Assembly (NCBI GenBank): GCA_028274465.1
Contig: CM051456.1
Coordinates: forward strand, 118,126,880-118,190,879
Reading direction: 5' to 3'
Length of the DNA: 64,000 bases
Source: Plantago ovata
Taxonomy: Eukaryota; Streptophyta; Magnoliopsida; Lamiales; Plantaginaceae
In this document: positions 35,446 to 47,244 of the stretch, one piece after another
Layout: each line of letters opens with the position of its first letter
Position numbering within the stretch: the first letter of the stretch is position 1
Program-made: the position numbers and the translations under genes
The notes under the pieces: model-generated
Databases searched by the model: none
The model's input: only the letters and a program-made list of their open reading frames with translations
What the model was told of the DNA's origin: nothing

Positions 35446-37821
35446 CAAGTTGCGCTCCCACTCCCTTAGCAATATCAAAACTAATCCTAGGAAAAATATG
35501 ATGAGTAGCACGTGCCCCAACATCCTGAGCCAAAGCAAAACCCCGGACTCTAACAAGCAAATCCACAGCCTCAGCATCCAACTCCCCAAGTGTCGAGAAA
35601 GAGAAAGGAAGAATTTCATATCCCTTAGACTCACACAAGTCCCGATACTTTGCACACTTGCGCTTGGCGGCATCAGCAACCGCATGCCCAGACACAAAGT
35701 CCACCAACCTAGATCGGGTCAAGGAGGAAGACCCGGTCAGATCCACACAAACATCCCGCCCCCTATCCCAAGCATAAAGGAGCAAGTTTGCAGGACGAAG
35801 GGACCTGTCACTCCCGTCACTCAAACCAATATTCACCTCCTTACCAGCAGAGATGCCAGATCGGAAACAGACATCCAAGAGAGTGTCGCGAATAAGGTTA
35901 TGTCGGTGCTTAATACCCACCACCCCAGCACACGACACCGTATGATCACCAAACAAGTCCCCGTAAAATACCCGAGAGCAAGCAGAGCAGGGCATAGACA
36001 CCGGAAACAAAGCAACACCCAACCGATAACCCAAAACACACCTGTAAGTCCTCCCGTTCATAGTCTGCCCCAGACCCGAAATAGGAACAACTCCCAACCA
36101 ATAGAAAGAATGGGCACCTCGCTGAGACTTCCAAAGAGCTACCTGACGAGGAGATAAAAAGAAAACAGATTCTGCAGAAGCAGCAAGCTTCGTGAAATAT
36201 ATATCTGTCAGTCGCTTCATAAGTCTGGGGGCAGCGATCTCACTAGGGTTACCCAAAAGGTCAGAACCTGTGGTCTCAACAAACAAAGACAAGGCACCAT
36301 CAAAAGCAGGTCCAAGAGAAGTGATACCAGAAGGACACAAGAGCTTAGCCTGCAAACCAACAGACTGAAAGCGAGAAGCAAGGAAGACATAATGACGAAC
36401 ATCCACAGCAGTATAAACACCAAGCCCCCCAAAAGAAAAGGACAAAGTAGCAAGCCGCCACTGCCAATCACCAAAACCGGGGCCCGACGCGGTAACAATA
36501 CGCTCTAAAGAGGATCTTAGAGCACGACCAAAAGAAAGATGAGCTGACTGAAAGACACCTGGAGGGCAAGTACGCAAAGCAAAATAGAGCTTCGAAATAC
36601 CCGTACAAGCACGAAACAACAATAGCTCACGCTGCGGATCATTAAACTTCGCGACAGAATCCATAAGCTCGATGGTCCTTCACCACAAGCTCACTACTGA
36701 AGTCGGGACACAAACTGACCGAGCCACCAAGGACTTTAACCTCACGGAGTGGCCTGGCGATAGAAGGAGGGAAAACACCAGGAACCCTACTCCTCGGATC
36801 TTCGACCGGCCAAAAAATCTCAGTTTTGTGAATATTGAGGTGAAGTCCGGAACGCGGGTCGTCCTCCAAGATCAGCTCTAAGACCTTTCCCACAACTAAG
36901 GTATCTCCGACAATGGTGCCGTCATCCAAATACCAAGCCTGCAAGGATAAGTCAAACGAATCTCTGATCTTACATACCAACGGGTGTAAAACCCAAAGGA
37001 TCGCCGTGCTGAACCCCCTGACCAGACCAAAAAATGTGCTCCCCATAGTACAATCTAGCCGGACTGGAATAACAGAACTCAACCCAACGGAAAAGAACTG
37101 GGCAACGACGACGAACCTCAAGTAGAAGAACCTCACGATCAACCATGTTGAAAGCATTCTGGAAGCAACCAACAACATGGTCAAACCCACCTCTCTGCCT
37201 CTCGCCTCTATAAACCGACTCAAAGCATGAAGAATAGCCTCAACTCCACATGGCACCCCAACACCAAACTGAAGACCGTCAAAATACCCAGATAAAGAGG
37301 GGCCAACCAAACCAGCACCTACCTTAGATACTAGACGACGCCAAACAGTACCCACAACAATAGGACGGATGCCACCCCCCGGCTTAACAAGCGGAGTGAG
37401 GGGAGCACTAGCAATATACTCACCCAAAACACGCGGGCACTTACCCTCCAAGAAAAGATTAACCACATGCGTGATAGACGTAATCAAATCATCAGAGAGA
37501 GCAACCGCAACACCGCTCAGACAATCCAATAAGTGCTGAGCACGCAAACCATCTCTACCACAAGAGGTTCCACGTGGGAAATTACGAATCATATCTCGAA
37601 CGGTAGTACTGGAGGCAGAGAGGGGACAAAGACCAGCAGGGAAAAGGAGGCAAAGAAGAGGAAGGAGCATAAGGGTGCTTTTCCTTCAAAGCCTCTAGAG
37701 TACCAACTGAATAAGGAGTAACACCAGAGGAAGAAAAAACCCTAACAACCGCAAAATAATGTTCATCACTGACCTTCCTGAGACAATGCCGAATATTGGC
37801 TTCACCCAAATCTGGATCTGA
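35446..37821 (-). mobile_element. LINE copy 1, 5'-truncated, with reverse transcriptase
   Basis: The minus strand encodes reverse transcriptase with FPRGTSCGRDGLRAQHLLDC, the catalytic AWYLDDGTIVGD near 36930 and, in a different frame near 37000-37020, QGVQHGDP. Two frameshifts flank that region and another lies near 36660, so the ORF is broken. The C-terminal domain (FGDHTVSC, RHNLIRDTL, LRPANLLLYAWDRGRDVCVDLTG) matches that of copy 2. The 5' side ends abruptly at the CACTA terminus at 37822. The C-terminus ends at IAKGVGAQL and continues without a stop into copy 2. Confidence 0.87.
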
Positions 37822-38050
37822 CACTACAAGAAAAACTGGGTTTAGTGACGCTCCCATGCGTCGCTAAACAGCTCCCCATGCGTCGCTAAACCCATTTGCG
37901 ATGCATAGAAATTGCGTCGCTAAATGGCTGGTCGCTAAATAGCGAATGCGTCGCTAAATTAGCGACCCATTCAATTGGTCACTAAATTAGCGACCCATGA
38001 GCTATGGGTCGCTAAATTAGAGACCCATTCTATGTGTCGCTAATTTCTGG
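37822..38050 (+). mobile_element. CACTA (En/Spm) terminus with subterminal repeats
   Basis: It begins CACTACAAGAAAAACTGG, the classic CACTA end, followed by many copies of gcgtcgctaaa and its complement over about 220 bp. It is joined directly to the LINE, suggesting insertion into it or a rearrangement. No inverted partner (CTTGTAGTG) was found to the right within the window. The terminus differs from that at 28751, so two CACTA families are present. Confidence 0.8.
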
Positions 38051-39134
38051 AAAATTTTATTAAAAATAAATTCTCCTCCCTACTCCACCTTGTGTTTCCT
38101 GGGTTTACCTCCTAACCCAACACCCTTACCACTCGGCTACCAATACTTGTGATAATTCTTGTATAAGTTCTAGATAATATATAGTTATTGCTCTTCACAG
38201 TCACTTTCATATGTTATATTTATAAACCGTTTATATCTTCATACGGTTTGAGATATCTCAATTACTAAGGGGACTATTTATGGAATAGGTCACTATTATT
38301 CTTTTATTTATTTCTTAACGGTTGAGTTACTTAGACACTTAATAATTTATTTTAGAACGGGTGTGGTTACTTAGTTGCGGACTTCAGTTTTGGTGTTATT
38401 TTGTATTCTTTGTGCACTCCTTATTTCTTAAGTGTTTTTTTCTTTTAGTTTTGTAGAATAGTGTCACGTTTTGATGTTTTTCATGTTTCAAGCACTTAGG
38501 TACGAAACTGTGATTTTGAGCTTAAAACGCCGCATTTTAAATGCAAAGTGATCTTGTTGAAGTTTCTCGATCTCCATGAATATGTTCGTGAGTGATCGTA
38601 GTTCGATTTAAGTCAAGAATTTCATTTGGAAAAACTTAGCCTAACCTTACCTTAGAAGCACATATTCAGAAGTTCGGATGAAGATTTTGGAGTCGTTTAA
38701 GTGTGCAATATTATTTACTCAAAAAACAGAGCTACAGTATACTTTTGCTCAGATGTGGGACCCGGAGTGGACTGATTATGGGTTGCAATATCCCAAGATG
38801 GACCATCTGCTTACCATCAACGCGGACAGCTGTAGTGAAATAGGAGGATGGTTTTGTGCTTTTTTGTCCATGTCTCAGAACAAAAAACAGAGCTACAGTA
38901 TACTTTTGCTCAGATGTGGGACCCGGAGTGAACTGATTATGGGTTGCAATAATATCCCAAGATGGACCATCTGCTTACCATCAACGCGTCATTTGCTCTC
39001 ATACTCTCTTCTTCTCCTTAAAAATAATTTCCAATTTTAATCCCAAAATCCATTCCAATCGTCTTCATATTCTCCTCAATTCGAATCGAAATCATCGATC
39101 GATTATCAGTACTAACTGTATCAGTACAGTAACA
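38051..39134. other. spacer upstream of the DNA2 pseudogene
   Basis: It contains a two-copy direct repeat (listed separately). At about 38100-38150 the minus strand reads GGTAGCCGAGTGGTAAGG, like a tRNA A box, without a matching B box. No coding exon is seen. Confidence 0.45.
38697..38990. repeat. direct repeat of about 110 bp, two copies
   Basis: The stretch beginning aaacagagctacagtatact and ending ccatcaacgcg occurs at about 38718-38822 and 38882-38987. Differences are a g/a change and an inserted aat. It lies within 450 bp of the DNA2 start, so it may have altered that promoter. Confidence 0.88.
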
Positions 39135-42100
39135 ATGCCGCCGAGAAAGAAGCCGAGCTCAGCTAAGAAATCGACCAACCAGCAGCATCAGCTCAACCCA
39201 CGTTCTCAGCCTACGAAGTTCGGTATCCAACACTTCTTCGAACGCCATTCTCTGACACAGAAAGCCCTTGCTCACAGAAAAAACCTAGATCCCAAACCGT
39301 AAGCCATTTCCAGTGGGACCCTAGGGTTAAACCTGTGGATTCGGTCGAAAAGGATGCGACCTCTGATGCTAATTTGGGGTGTCCAATAAACAAAAGGAGA
39401 TTGTTATGATTGACGATGATGGCGAAGAGGACAACCAGTTGGAGGTGTCACCGGAGCCTTCGAAAACGATGTCCCTAGCTAAGCGCTTCAAGTTTTCGCC
39501 TGGGATGGTAATGATCACTGCTATTAACTTGTGTTTCATGCTATTCAAGTGTTTATTACTTCATTTAGCTTATTCTATAGTTGTGTATTTTGTGCCCTTT
39601 TTAGTTTATTTTCCAGTTGAACTTGTGAATGTTTATGGTGTGATCGTATTCGTGTATTCGACACTAGTAGTCAATAGCTGTATCGAACAATAAACATAAA
39701 ATGGTCAACATTTTTACGTTCACTGTTTTGGGTTGCCAAGGAGTGAAGTCACACATTGCACCATTCTGAGTAGATTATTATGGTTTAACTTATGATTAAG
39801 ATGTTCTCAGTTGGCCTTTGGTTTATAGGTTTTGTGATATTCCAGTGTTCTCCATGAAATGGGCTTCCGATATAGTACGCACGTGTTTATTTGAATTTGA
39901 GAAAATTGACTCACCTGACCTGACACTAGTTTGTAAGTATGTTATGTTATCATTGCACATTGAGTTCTTTACTACTGGAATACTCCCAAAATTCAAATGA
40001 TTCAAGTGGAGCTGATTCAACATATTAACTTCTTTTGCACATTGAGTTCTTTTTTAAACGCATGTTTATTACAATTGAGAATATAGTTTTTCCATGGAGT
40101 GTGGTCATGTTGCACCATTTTGAGATAACCTTTCTCATGTCGATGTGATTAAGATGGTCCTGAATTTTTTAATGTTTAATGGGTTTCATGTGATTTGAAT
40201 GTGGGCCATATAATGGGCTTTGAAGGAAGAATATAGATTCACCTAGAGCTAGTCTGGAAGTATATCATGTTATTCTTGTTTTGAACTTTCTCCTCTCTTC
40301 CCCTTTAGCTAATGAAGCAGAGCCAAGATGATGTTGTTGATGAGGTAACATGGAAAATTTCTCCAGTAAATGAGTAAATGAGAGGCTACATTCCATATCT
40401 AAGCACGTGCGGGTATTGGCAGACTCTTCAAGGTTCAACTCGATGAACTTTCAACCATGTTCACAAAGAATGGTTTGTGCTTCTTATTTTAATTTGATAT
40501 CTACTTCCTCTCCTCCTTTGGAAACAGCAAAATAATTCTGGTAGGTAGGTGCAAACTTCTCGTGGCAGGTCAGGGAAGCTTGAGAGATGGCTTTCTTCAC
40601 CTCCACTAAAGGCATGTGAAAGATCTTTGATATGCTTTGACAATGCTGCAACGAGAAAGTCCAAGTCCGATGATGATGTAAACTCTCATGGGAACAACAG
40701 TAATACAATTAGTAACCGTAAACCTGAAGTTCATAATTCTCAGAGCCCGTTCACAACCCCACCATCCCTCTCATGTTGCCCTGACAAGGTAATTACTATT
40801 ATAACTTCATGTTCATTCATGATTTCTAATTTTCTGTATTATTTTTCCCCTCTTTGTTGTTTTATGCTTTTATTATGTAAGCGTGCAGGTCCGTGATGAT
40901 ACAGATTCTAGTGGAATGCCCGATCAGCTTGGTTCTCGGCAGCACAAAAAGGTCTAAAATTCTGTTCTTCCATATATTACCGCCATCATATCAACCCAAA
41001 TTTTTATAATGTTTTATTTTCATGGGAGAATCCACAGTTTGGGTTTATTTGCACTCTGGTAGAGTATCTGTTTATACATTTTCATCAGTTCAGAAGTATA
41101 TGTGTTGTATTCAGCAGTAAATTCATTTTTGAAAAGGCTCTTATTGAACTGCTAGATCAAGTGGAAGATGTGATCTCGGAAGATTCCTCCTGTAGAGAGA
41201 ATAAAACATTATTAGATGCTGATAGGCCCCTTAACAATGGTCTTTCCGTGAACTCTAGTACAAGAAAGTTGAAAGAGAACTGCAGGAAAAGCTCTAATTT
41301 CAACTTCCTTGTATTGGAGGTGTGTGCACCTATATTTCACTGCTTTTGCACTGGAAGTTACTCTCTGTTCACTTACTTTCACGTTTGTGCTTCAGGTCTG
41401 CGATGAGCTATATGTTTCTCAATCCCATTTCAAGGTACTTTACCCTTTCATCAACTGTCACATTGTCATACAACTACGATTTGGTTACTGAGCTTGGGCA
41501 CAACAAGTGCTGCGGTTATTGAATGAAGAGAGTGGAGTGGAGCGAGCTTTGCAGTTGTGGGATGATTGGTAAGTAAATGGATATAGCCATTAAACAAAGA
41601 GTCACTCGATGATATCAACATTTTTTTTTTTCGTATGACTATGATCAACGGTGATAAATCTGTCTAGAGTATATATAGGTTAGGCCAACATAAAGAGTGC
41701 TAACATTTTACTACGTAAAATTTTGAATCACTTTTTTTTTCCAATGGAAGTCTTTTGTTGTTACATGAGGTGCAACAATACCTGTGTTGTCTGAATGATC
41801 TTGAATATTGAAGAGAAGTCACCTATTTATAGATATCCAAACACCACTTCCAATGGGTGTTGTCTGCAGATTTTTAACTTTGAGCAAGTTCATCTAACTC
41901 TAGTTCCCATACATGTGGAAAAGTGGCCATTGTGAATGAAAATTAAGTCTCCTCAGGCCTCAACTGCTTACAAATACACTTCCAATAACCTTTGATACTC
42001 TGGGGATTCTTGCTAACATGCTGTAGTTCTCTATTGAATGACCAAATGCCACCTTTAGTTAAAATTTCAGATTTGGCAGCCTTTGTGAGAAACATTTATT

Positions 42101-42676
42101 TGTTATATTCTGATATATTAACGTTCCTCTACTCCTATTTTTGCTTCACTGGCTTCTGTTTTTTATTTTGTTAAAAGTTTTAGATCAAAGTGTTCACACA
42201 ATTTTGGTTCTGTTCATTTACCTCCTAGGTCCTATAGCATTGATTCACCTGGCGATACCGTGCATGTAATTGGTGAATTTGATGCCAACGGGAAGTGTGA
42301 TGTAAATAGTGAGAAAAAACTTTCTCATTGTCCACCCAGACGTGTTGGTTTCTGGCAGTCGGGTACTACCAATCTTCATCCCATTTGTCTTACTTTTGAG
42401 GTTCCTCTGCATGCATATAAATATTAGTTTGCATAAAAAAAAAGAAGAAACAATTAAATAAATATTGGTTTGCATTTTTTATTCTGATTTATACTGATTG
42501 ATTGCTGCTGTGAAACTTGTTGGCCCAGATTTATCTAATTAGTTTCATATTAATTGCCACTCTTAGGTTTCTGCTAGTTTTAGCTGCCCCAGACACACAG
42601 TCCTGGACGAGAGGTAAAACAGAATGAACATTCGGTGCCAGCATTAATTGGAACCTTATTGCATCAGATATTTCAG
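39135..42676 (+). pseudogene. DNA2: DNA2 (JHS1) nuclease-helicase pseudogene, N-terminal part only
   Basis: Exons match plant DNA2: 39135-39507 (FGIQHFFERHS, then KRFKFSPGM), 40309-40472 (DEVTWKISPVNE, RVLADSSRFNSMNF), 40549-40788 (GKLERWLSSPPLKACERS), 40889-40951, 41137-41319 (NFLVLE), 41396-41434, 41507-41568 (LRLLNEESGVERALQLWDDW), 42229-42362 (SIDSPGDTVHVIGEF, NFLIVHPDVLVSGSR) and 42567-42676 (SASFSCPRHTVLDER, IGTLLHQIFQ). Lesions: frameshifts near 39254 and 39385; an 8-bp duplication taaatgag at about 40371-40386 that creates a stop; a lost acceptor before 41507 (AA instead of AG); an extra A in the A run near 42315; a 1-nt loss near 42614. The nuclease and helicase domains are absent: a repeat array follows. 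DNA2 normally processes Okazaki flaps and DNA ends. Confidence 0.88.
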
Positions 42677-42711
42677 GTTACATGAGGAATGACATTGATA
42701 GAACTTTTGCT

Positions 42712-44460
42712 GATAGTTGTGATTTTATGGATTGATACCAATAGTGCTAATGGAGATTAGGCTTGAATCTTGACAACTGAAATTGGAATTGTTGATCAAT
42801 TAGAAAAGTTTTAGGAGTGAATGGAGTGATTCGAGGATTTAGAAAATTGAATATTGATGGAAGTGGTAATTGGGTTCTGAAATTAAGGGTTGACAATTAA
42901 AGGTGATGTGATTTTATGGATTGATGCCAATAGTGCTAATGGAGATTAGACTTGAATCTTGACAAGTGAAGTTGGAATTTTTGGAAAGTTAGAAAATTTT
43001 AGGAGTGAATTGACTGATTCAAGGATTTAGAAAATTGGATATGGATTGAAGTGGTAATTGAGTTCTGAATTTAGGGCTGACAATTAAAGGTGATGCGATT
43101 TTATGGATTGATACCAATAGTGCTAATGGAGATTAGGCTTGAATCTTGACAAGTGAAGTTGGAATTTTTGGACAGTTGGAAAAGTTTTAGGAGTGAATTG
43201 AGTGATTCGAAGGATGTAGAAAATTGGATGTTGATGGAAGTGGTAATTGGGTTCTGAATTTAAGGGTTGACAATTAAAGGTGATGTGAGTTTTATGGCTT
43301 CATACCAATAGTGCTAATGGAGATTAGACTTGAATCTTTACAAGTGAAATTGGAATTTTTGGACAGTTAGAAAAGTTTTAGGAGTGAATTGATTGATTCA
43401 AGGATTTGAAAAATTGGATATTGATTGAGATGTTAATTGGGTTTTGAATTTAGGGCTGACAATAGTGCTAATGGAGATTAGGCTTGAATATTGACAAGTT
43501 GACTTGGAATTTTTGGAAAGTTAGAAAAGTTTTAGGAGTGAATTGAGTGATTCAAGGATTTAGAAAATTGGATATGGATAGAAGTGGTAATTGGGTTTTG
43601 AATTTAGGGTTGGCAATTAAAGGTGATGTGATTTTATGGATTGATATCAATAGTGCTAATGGAGATTATGCTTGAATCTTTGACAAGTGAAGTTGGAATT
43701 TTTGGACAGTTTGAAAAGTTTTAGGAGTGAATTGAGTGATTCGAAGGATTTAGAAAATTGGATGTTGATGGAAGTGGTAATTGGGTTCTGAATTTAAGGG
43801 TTGACAATTAAAAGTGATGTGATTTTATGGATTGATACCAAGAGTGCTAATGGAGATTAGGCTTAAATCTTGACAATTGAAATTGGAATTTTTGGACAGT
43901 TATAAAAATTTTAGGAGTGAATTGATTGATTCAAGGATTTGGAAAATTGGATATTGATTGAGATGGTAATTGGGTTCTGAATTTAAGGGTTGACAATTAA
44001 AGGAGATGTGATTTTATGGATTGATACCAATATTGTTGATGTAGATTAGGCTTGAATCTTGGCAAGTTAAATTGGAATTTTTGAACAGTTAGAAATATTT
44101 TAGGAGTGAATTGAGTGATTCAAGGATTTGGAAAATTGGATATTGATTGAAATGGTAATTGGGTTCTGAAATTAAGGGTTGACAATTAAAGGTGATGTGA
44201 TTTTATGGATTGATACCAATATTGTTAATGGAGATTAGGCTTGAATCTTGACAAGTTAAATTGGAATTTTTGAACAGTTAGAAATATTGTAGGAGTGAAT
44301 TGAGTGATTCAAGGATTTGGAAAATTGGATATTGATTGAAATGGTAATTGGGTTCTGAAATTAAGGGTTGACAATTAAAGTTGATGTGATTTTATGGATT
44401 GATACCAATAGTGCTAATGGAGATTAGACTTGAATCTTGACAAGTGAAGTTGAAATTGGG
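42712..44460 (+). repeat. tandem array 1, about ten monomers of ~189 bp
   Basis: The landmark gtgctaatgg (or a close variant) recurs at about 42744, 42933, 43120, 43311, 43464, 43653, 43843, 44033, 44222 and 44411. Spacing is 187-191 bp except for one short unit of 153 bp (the interval before 43464). Monomers are AT-rich and similar to one another. Units 8 and 9 are almost identical, a sign of recent local amplification. The array starts 36 bp after the last DNA2 exon. Confidence 0.93.
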
Positions 44461-45111
44461 TATGTTGCATTAGAAGGTTAATATATTGGATTTCAAGGAT
44501 GTGTAGATGATTGTGCATGTTGGGCAGTATTAGTGTGTATCATGTGGAATTAAATATTCACCACAACATTTTAAAACAATCGAGATTTGTAACCTGCTGG
44601 CACGGGCACGGATAAGGGATTTTGATGGAAAACATGAAGTAAGTAATTACATTATCCTTGTCCTTTTATCTTTTTAAGGCTTCTCTCTCTGTTCTGTTGT
44701 TTAAACTGCCTCATTGTATAGGTCTGACTGGATTGCTGTGTGCTGTATGCTTCGGGTCACGGTGTCATGGCTTTGCACAGATGAAGGTTTTTTTTGGTAA
44801 ACATGTAGTTGTAAGTTACATTATTCTCTTCTCTTTTAAGGCTGCTCTCTCTCTCTCTCTTGTTTTGGTCAGAATGCACCATTGTAAACAAAAGCTGCTC
44901 AAGCAGCTGAAACATCTTTACAAATCATCTGCTTATGTTGTCTAATAGAAGGAAATGCACGCCTGAAAACTAACAGTTATGAGATTGGTTAGAGTGCATT
45001 TAATGGTCGTGTTGATATCAATTGGCAGCTTGATTTTGTTCCTTATTTTAACATGTGGCATCAATGTTAGTTTTTCTTGTTAATTGTTCATTTTTCGGAA
45101 CCACCCACTAG

Positions 45112-46483
45112 GTTGTCTGGGTACCCGGAAGCTTTGAAGTTGGCATTGTTGTTGAGAAGCTTGCGAAGTCTCGGAAGTATCAAGCCATTGTGTGCATTCG
45201 AGTTGTGGTATGCTCTCTATTCACATATTCAATTGTCAGTTTGCTTTGTGGGTTTTTCGCTCAGCCTCGGTCCTACAATGTGTTCATTATGTATTTATCC
45301 ATGTCCACTGAGCTGACTATATTCTTTTGTGTTTTATATACGGTATATATTGGTTAGCTTGCTTTTACAGACATCTCTGTGATTTTGTCCTATAGGTTAG
45401 AGGCGATACAACCCACTATGATGCTGTGGCCAACTCAGGTGCCTCCGGAGTGCTATCAGCTGGTATAAATTAATGTAAGACGTCTATCGAATGGGTTTAT
45501 GGAATACAGATTACTGTTGCCAAATCAAATCATGTAAAGTTTACTCATTTCATCACTTCTTCAATTCAATTATGTCCTCTATATATTCTATTTTAAAGTC
45601 CTAGAGATGTTAAACCATCTACTCTTCATTCTTGTGTGTTGTGTGTGTGTGTGACATTTCTCATTTGTTTTCTTCAAGTTTTTTTTTAAGGCAGTCTCAG
45701 ACTATCAACTCTCACATGATGATGCTTAATGGACGTAGAGCTGTAAAAATAATCGATACACTAAACTTCTAATAGACCAGGATTGTTCAACACATATGTT
45801 GAAAGTAGAAGCTTATTTTGAATGTTTTTTATGTATGTAAGGAGATTGTGGTAAAAGATGCAAAACAAAAAATATGAACAATATTCAAGTTCAGTTTATT
45901 AATACAATGGTTCCGAGCTGAAATATTAGAACCATCGAGTAGTTATGGTTGAATTGAACAATGCTTAGATATATTTGTAAGCATTCTTTCTTTCTTTTTC
46001 TCTCTTGAGTATGAAGGGGGGAAAAATAGGGACCACACTAGAAAGTAAAACTCTGCTTGCTTGAACAAGATAAGTAGCAATGTTGGGTGTTTCAGGGTTC
46101 TATATTTCTCACTCACACTCCACTGTGGCAAACATGAGTGAAACATTCGCTGGTTGTCCTTATATTATAAAGATGTTTGTCCTTACACAGGCTGCATAGA
46201 TCCTGAAGGAGAGTTCAATGAACTGAATGAAGACGATGACAGTGATGAAGATTACAGTAGCCTTCAGAAGCCTGCCTTTGACTTTGATTCCGGTCCTCCA
46301 CAGGATGGGTTCGAATTTCTAAGGCGTAATAGGTAACCCCTCTGGATATTAATGAACTCACTTGAGTGAGGGGGTGGGTTTGGTTTTATGCACCTTTTCT
46401 ATGGTGGATTAACTTTTGTTTGACTATAATTTGCAGGTGTCCCTTGCATATTTGGTGTTTTGACGTGTGAACATATGAATCAG
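45112..46483 (+). pseudogene. lumazine synthase (DMRL synthase, COS1-like) fragment, copy 1
   Basis: Exon A at 45112-45207 reads [17 protein letters not shown] and YQAIVCI. Exon B at 45396-45474 reads VRGDTTHYDAVANSGASG then VLSAGIN and a TAA stop. Exon C at 46437-46483 reads (G)VPCIFGVLTCEHMNQ. These are the core of 6,7-dimethyl-8-ribityllumazine synthase (riboflavin pathway, plastid). First and last parts of the gene are missing. The TAA stands where the intact family has a Ser codon before the GVPC exon. The normal active-site neighbourhood CIGAVV is CIRVVV here. The gene is not functional. Confidence 0.87.
46191..46332 (+). pseudogene. Gemin2/SIP1-like exon fragment, copy 1
   Basis: The exon reads GCIDPEGEFNELNEDDDSD, then SLQKPAFDFDSGPPQDGFEF and LRR, with AG before it and GTAACC after it. 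The string SGPPxDGxEFLRRxR marks the N-terminal part of Gemin2 (SMN-interacting protein 1), a snRNP assembly factor. No other Gemin2 exon was found. It lies between lumazine synthase exons B and C, on the same strand. Confidence 0.65.
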
Positions 46484-47244
46484 GTCAATATTTTTTAATG
46501 TTAATTAAACAGTTGTTTATCATGCAATTTTCTCTTCTTTTCATGATTATTATCATCAAATCTCACTATTCTAAATCTCATGGCTTGCTTTGGTAGTCTG
46601 TCTTCTGCGGTTTTATGTTTCGCACTCAGTTGGGAGCTGTCGTTCTTTCAACATTGATCAGGTACGGGGGTCCTTCTGATTTTACTGTATTGCAAATTAT
46701 TTAGTGTTGGATTATGTATAGCTCAGACTACTTGCATATTCTTAAATGTGAAGACTATTCACATATTTTTAAATTTAATCTCCTTTCACAAATGTTTTTT
46801 GAGCAAAACGTCTTCCATTAATGATAAGCTAAAGCATTACTAGTTCACATCCCTTCAGAAAAAAATAAGACGTGTTGCCTTTTTTAATTACTGCTTTAAT
46901 GTCCTTGCAAATAAAATCTTTCTTTTAGTGTCTTTAAGTGACCTCAATACTTCACTTACCACACATTTTCAACAAATTTTAAGTATGTTTAAGTTCCTTT
47001 TTAACTTCACTATGTCACACCATTTTAATAACTTGCGAACTAGTCACCCGTTATCATTTTTGTTAAAGTTAGTTTACTTCAATATCTTTGCGTACAAACT
47101 CTTTCTTTAGTGTGTTCATCTTGAAGCAGAATTTTACTATTCCACAACTTTACATTCTCAAGTATTCGATCCTTCTATAGGTGATGTGGAAATTAGGTTC
47201 TAGTGATGTGGTACTTGAGTTCTGAATTTAAGAGTTGACAATTA

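Noticed and set aside
35396-36157. 253-codon plus-strand ORF
   Set aside because: It is the antisense shadow of LINE copy 1; its composition is low in conserved motifs and the minus strand carries the clear RT-associated domain.
44658-44945. 95-codon ORF, with a matching ORF at 49002-49259
   Set aside because: They are equivalent parts of the duplicated block. Conservation between them only reflects the duplication; the sequence is T/C-rich spacer with no known domain.
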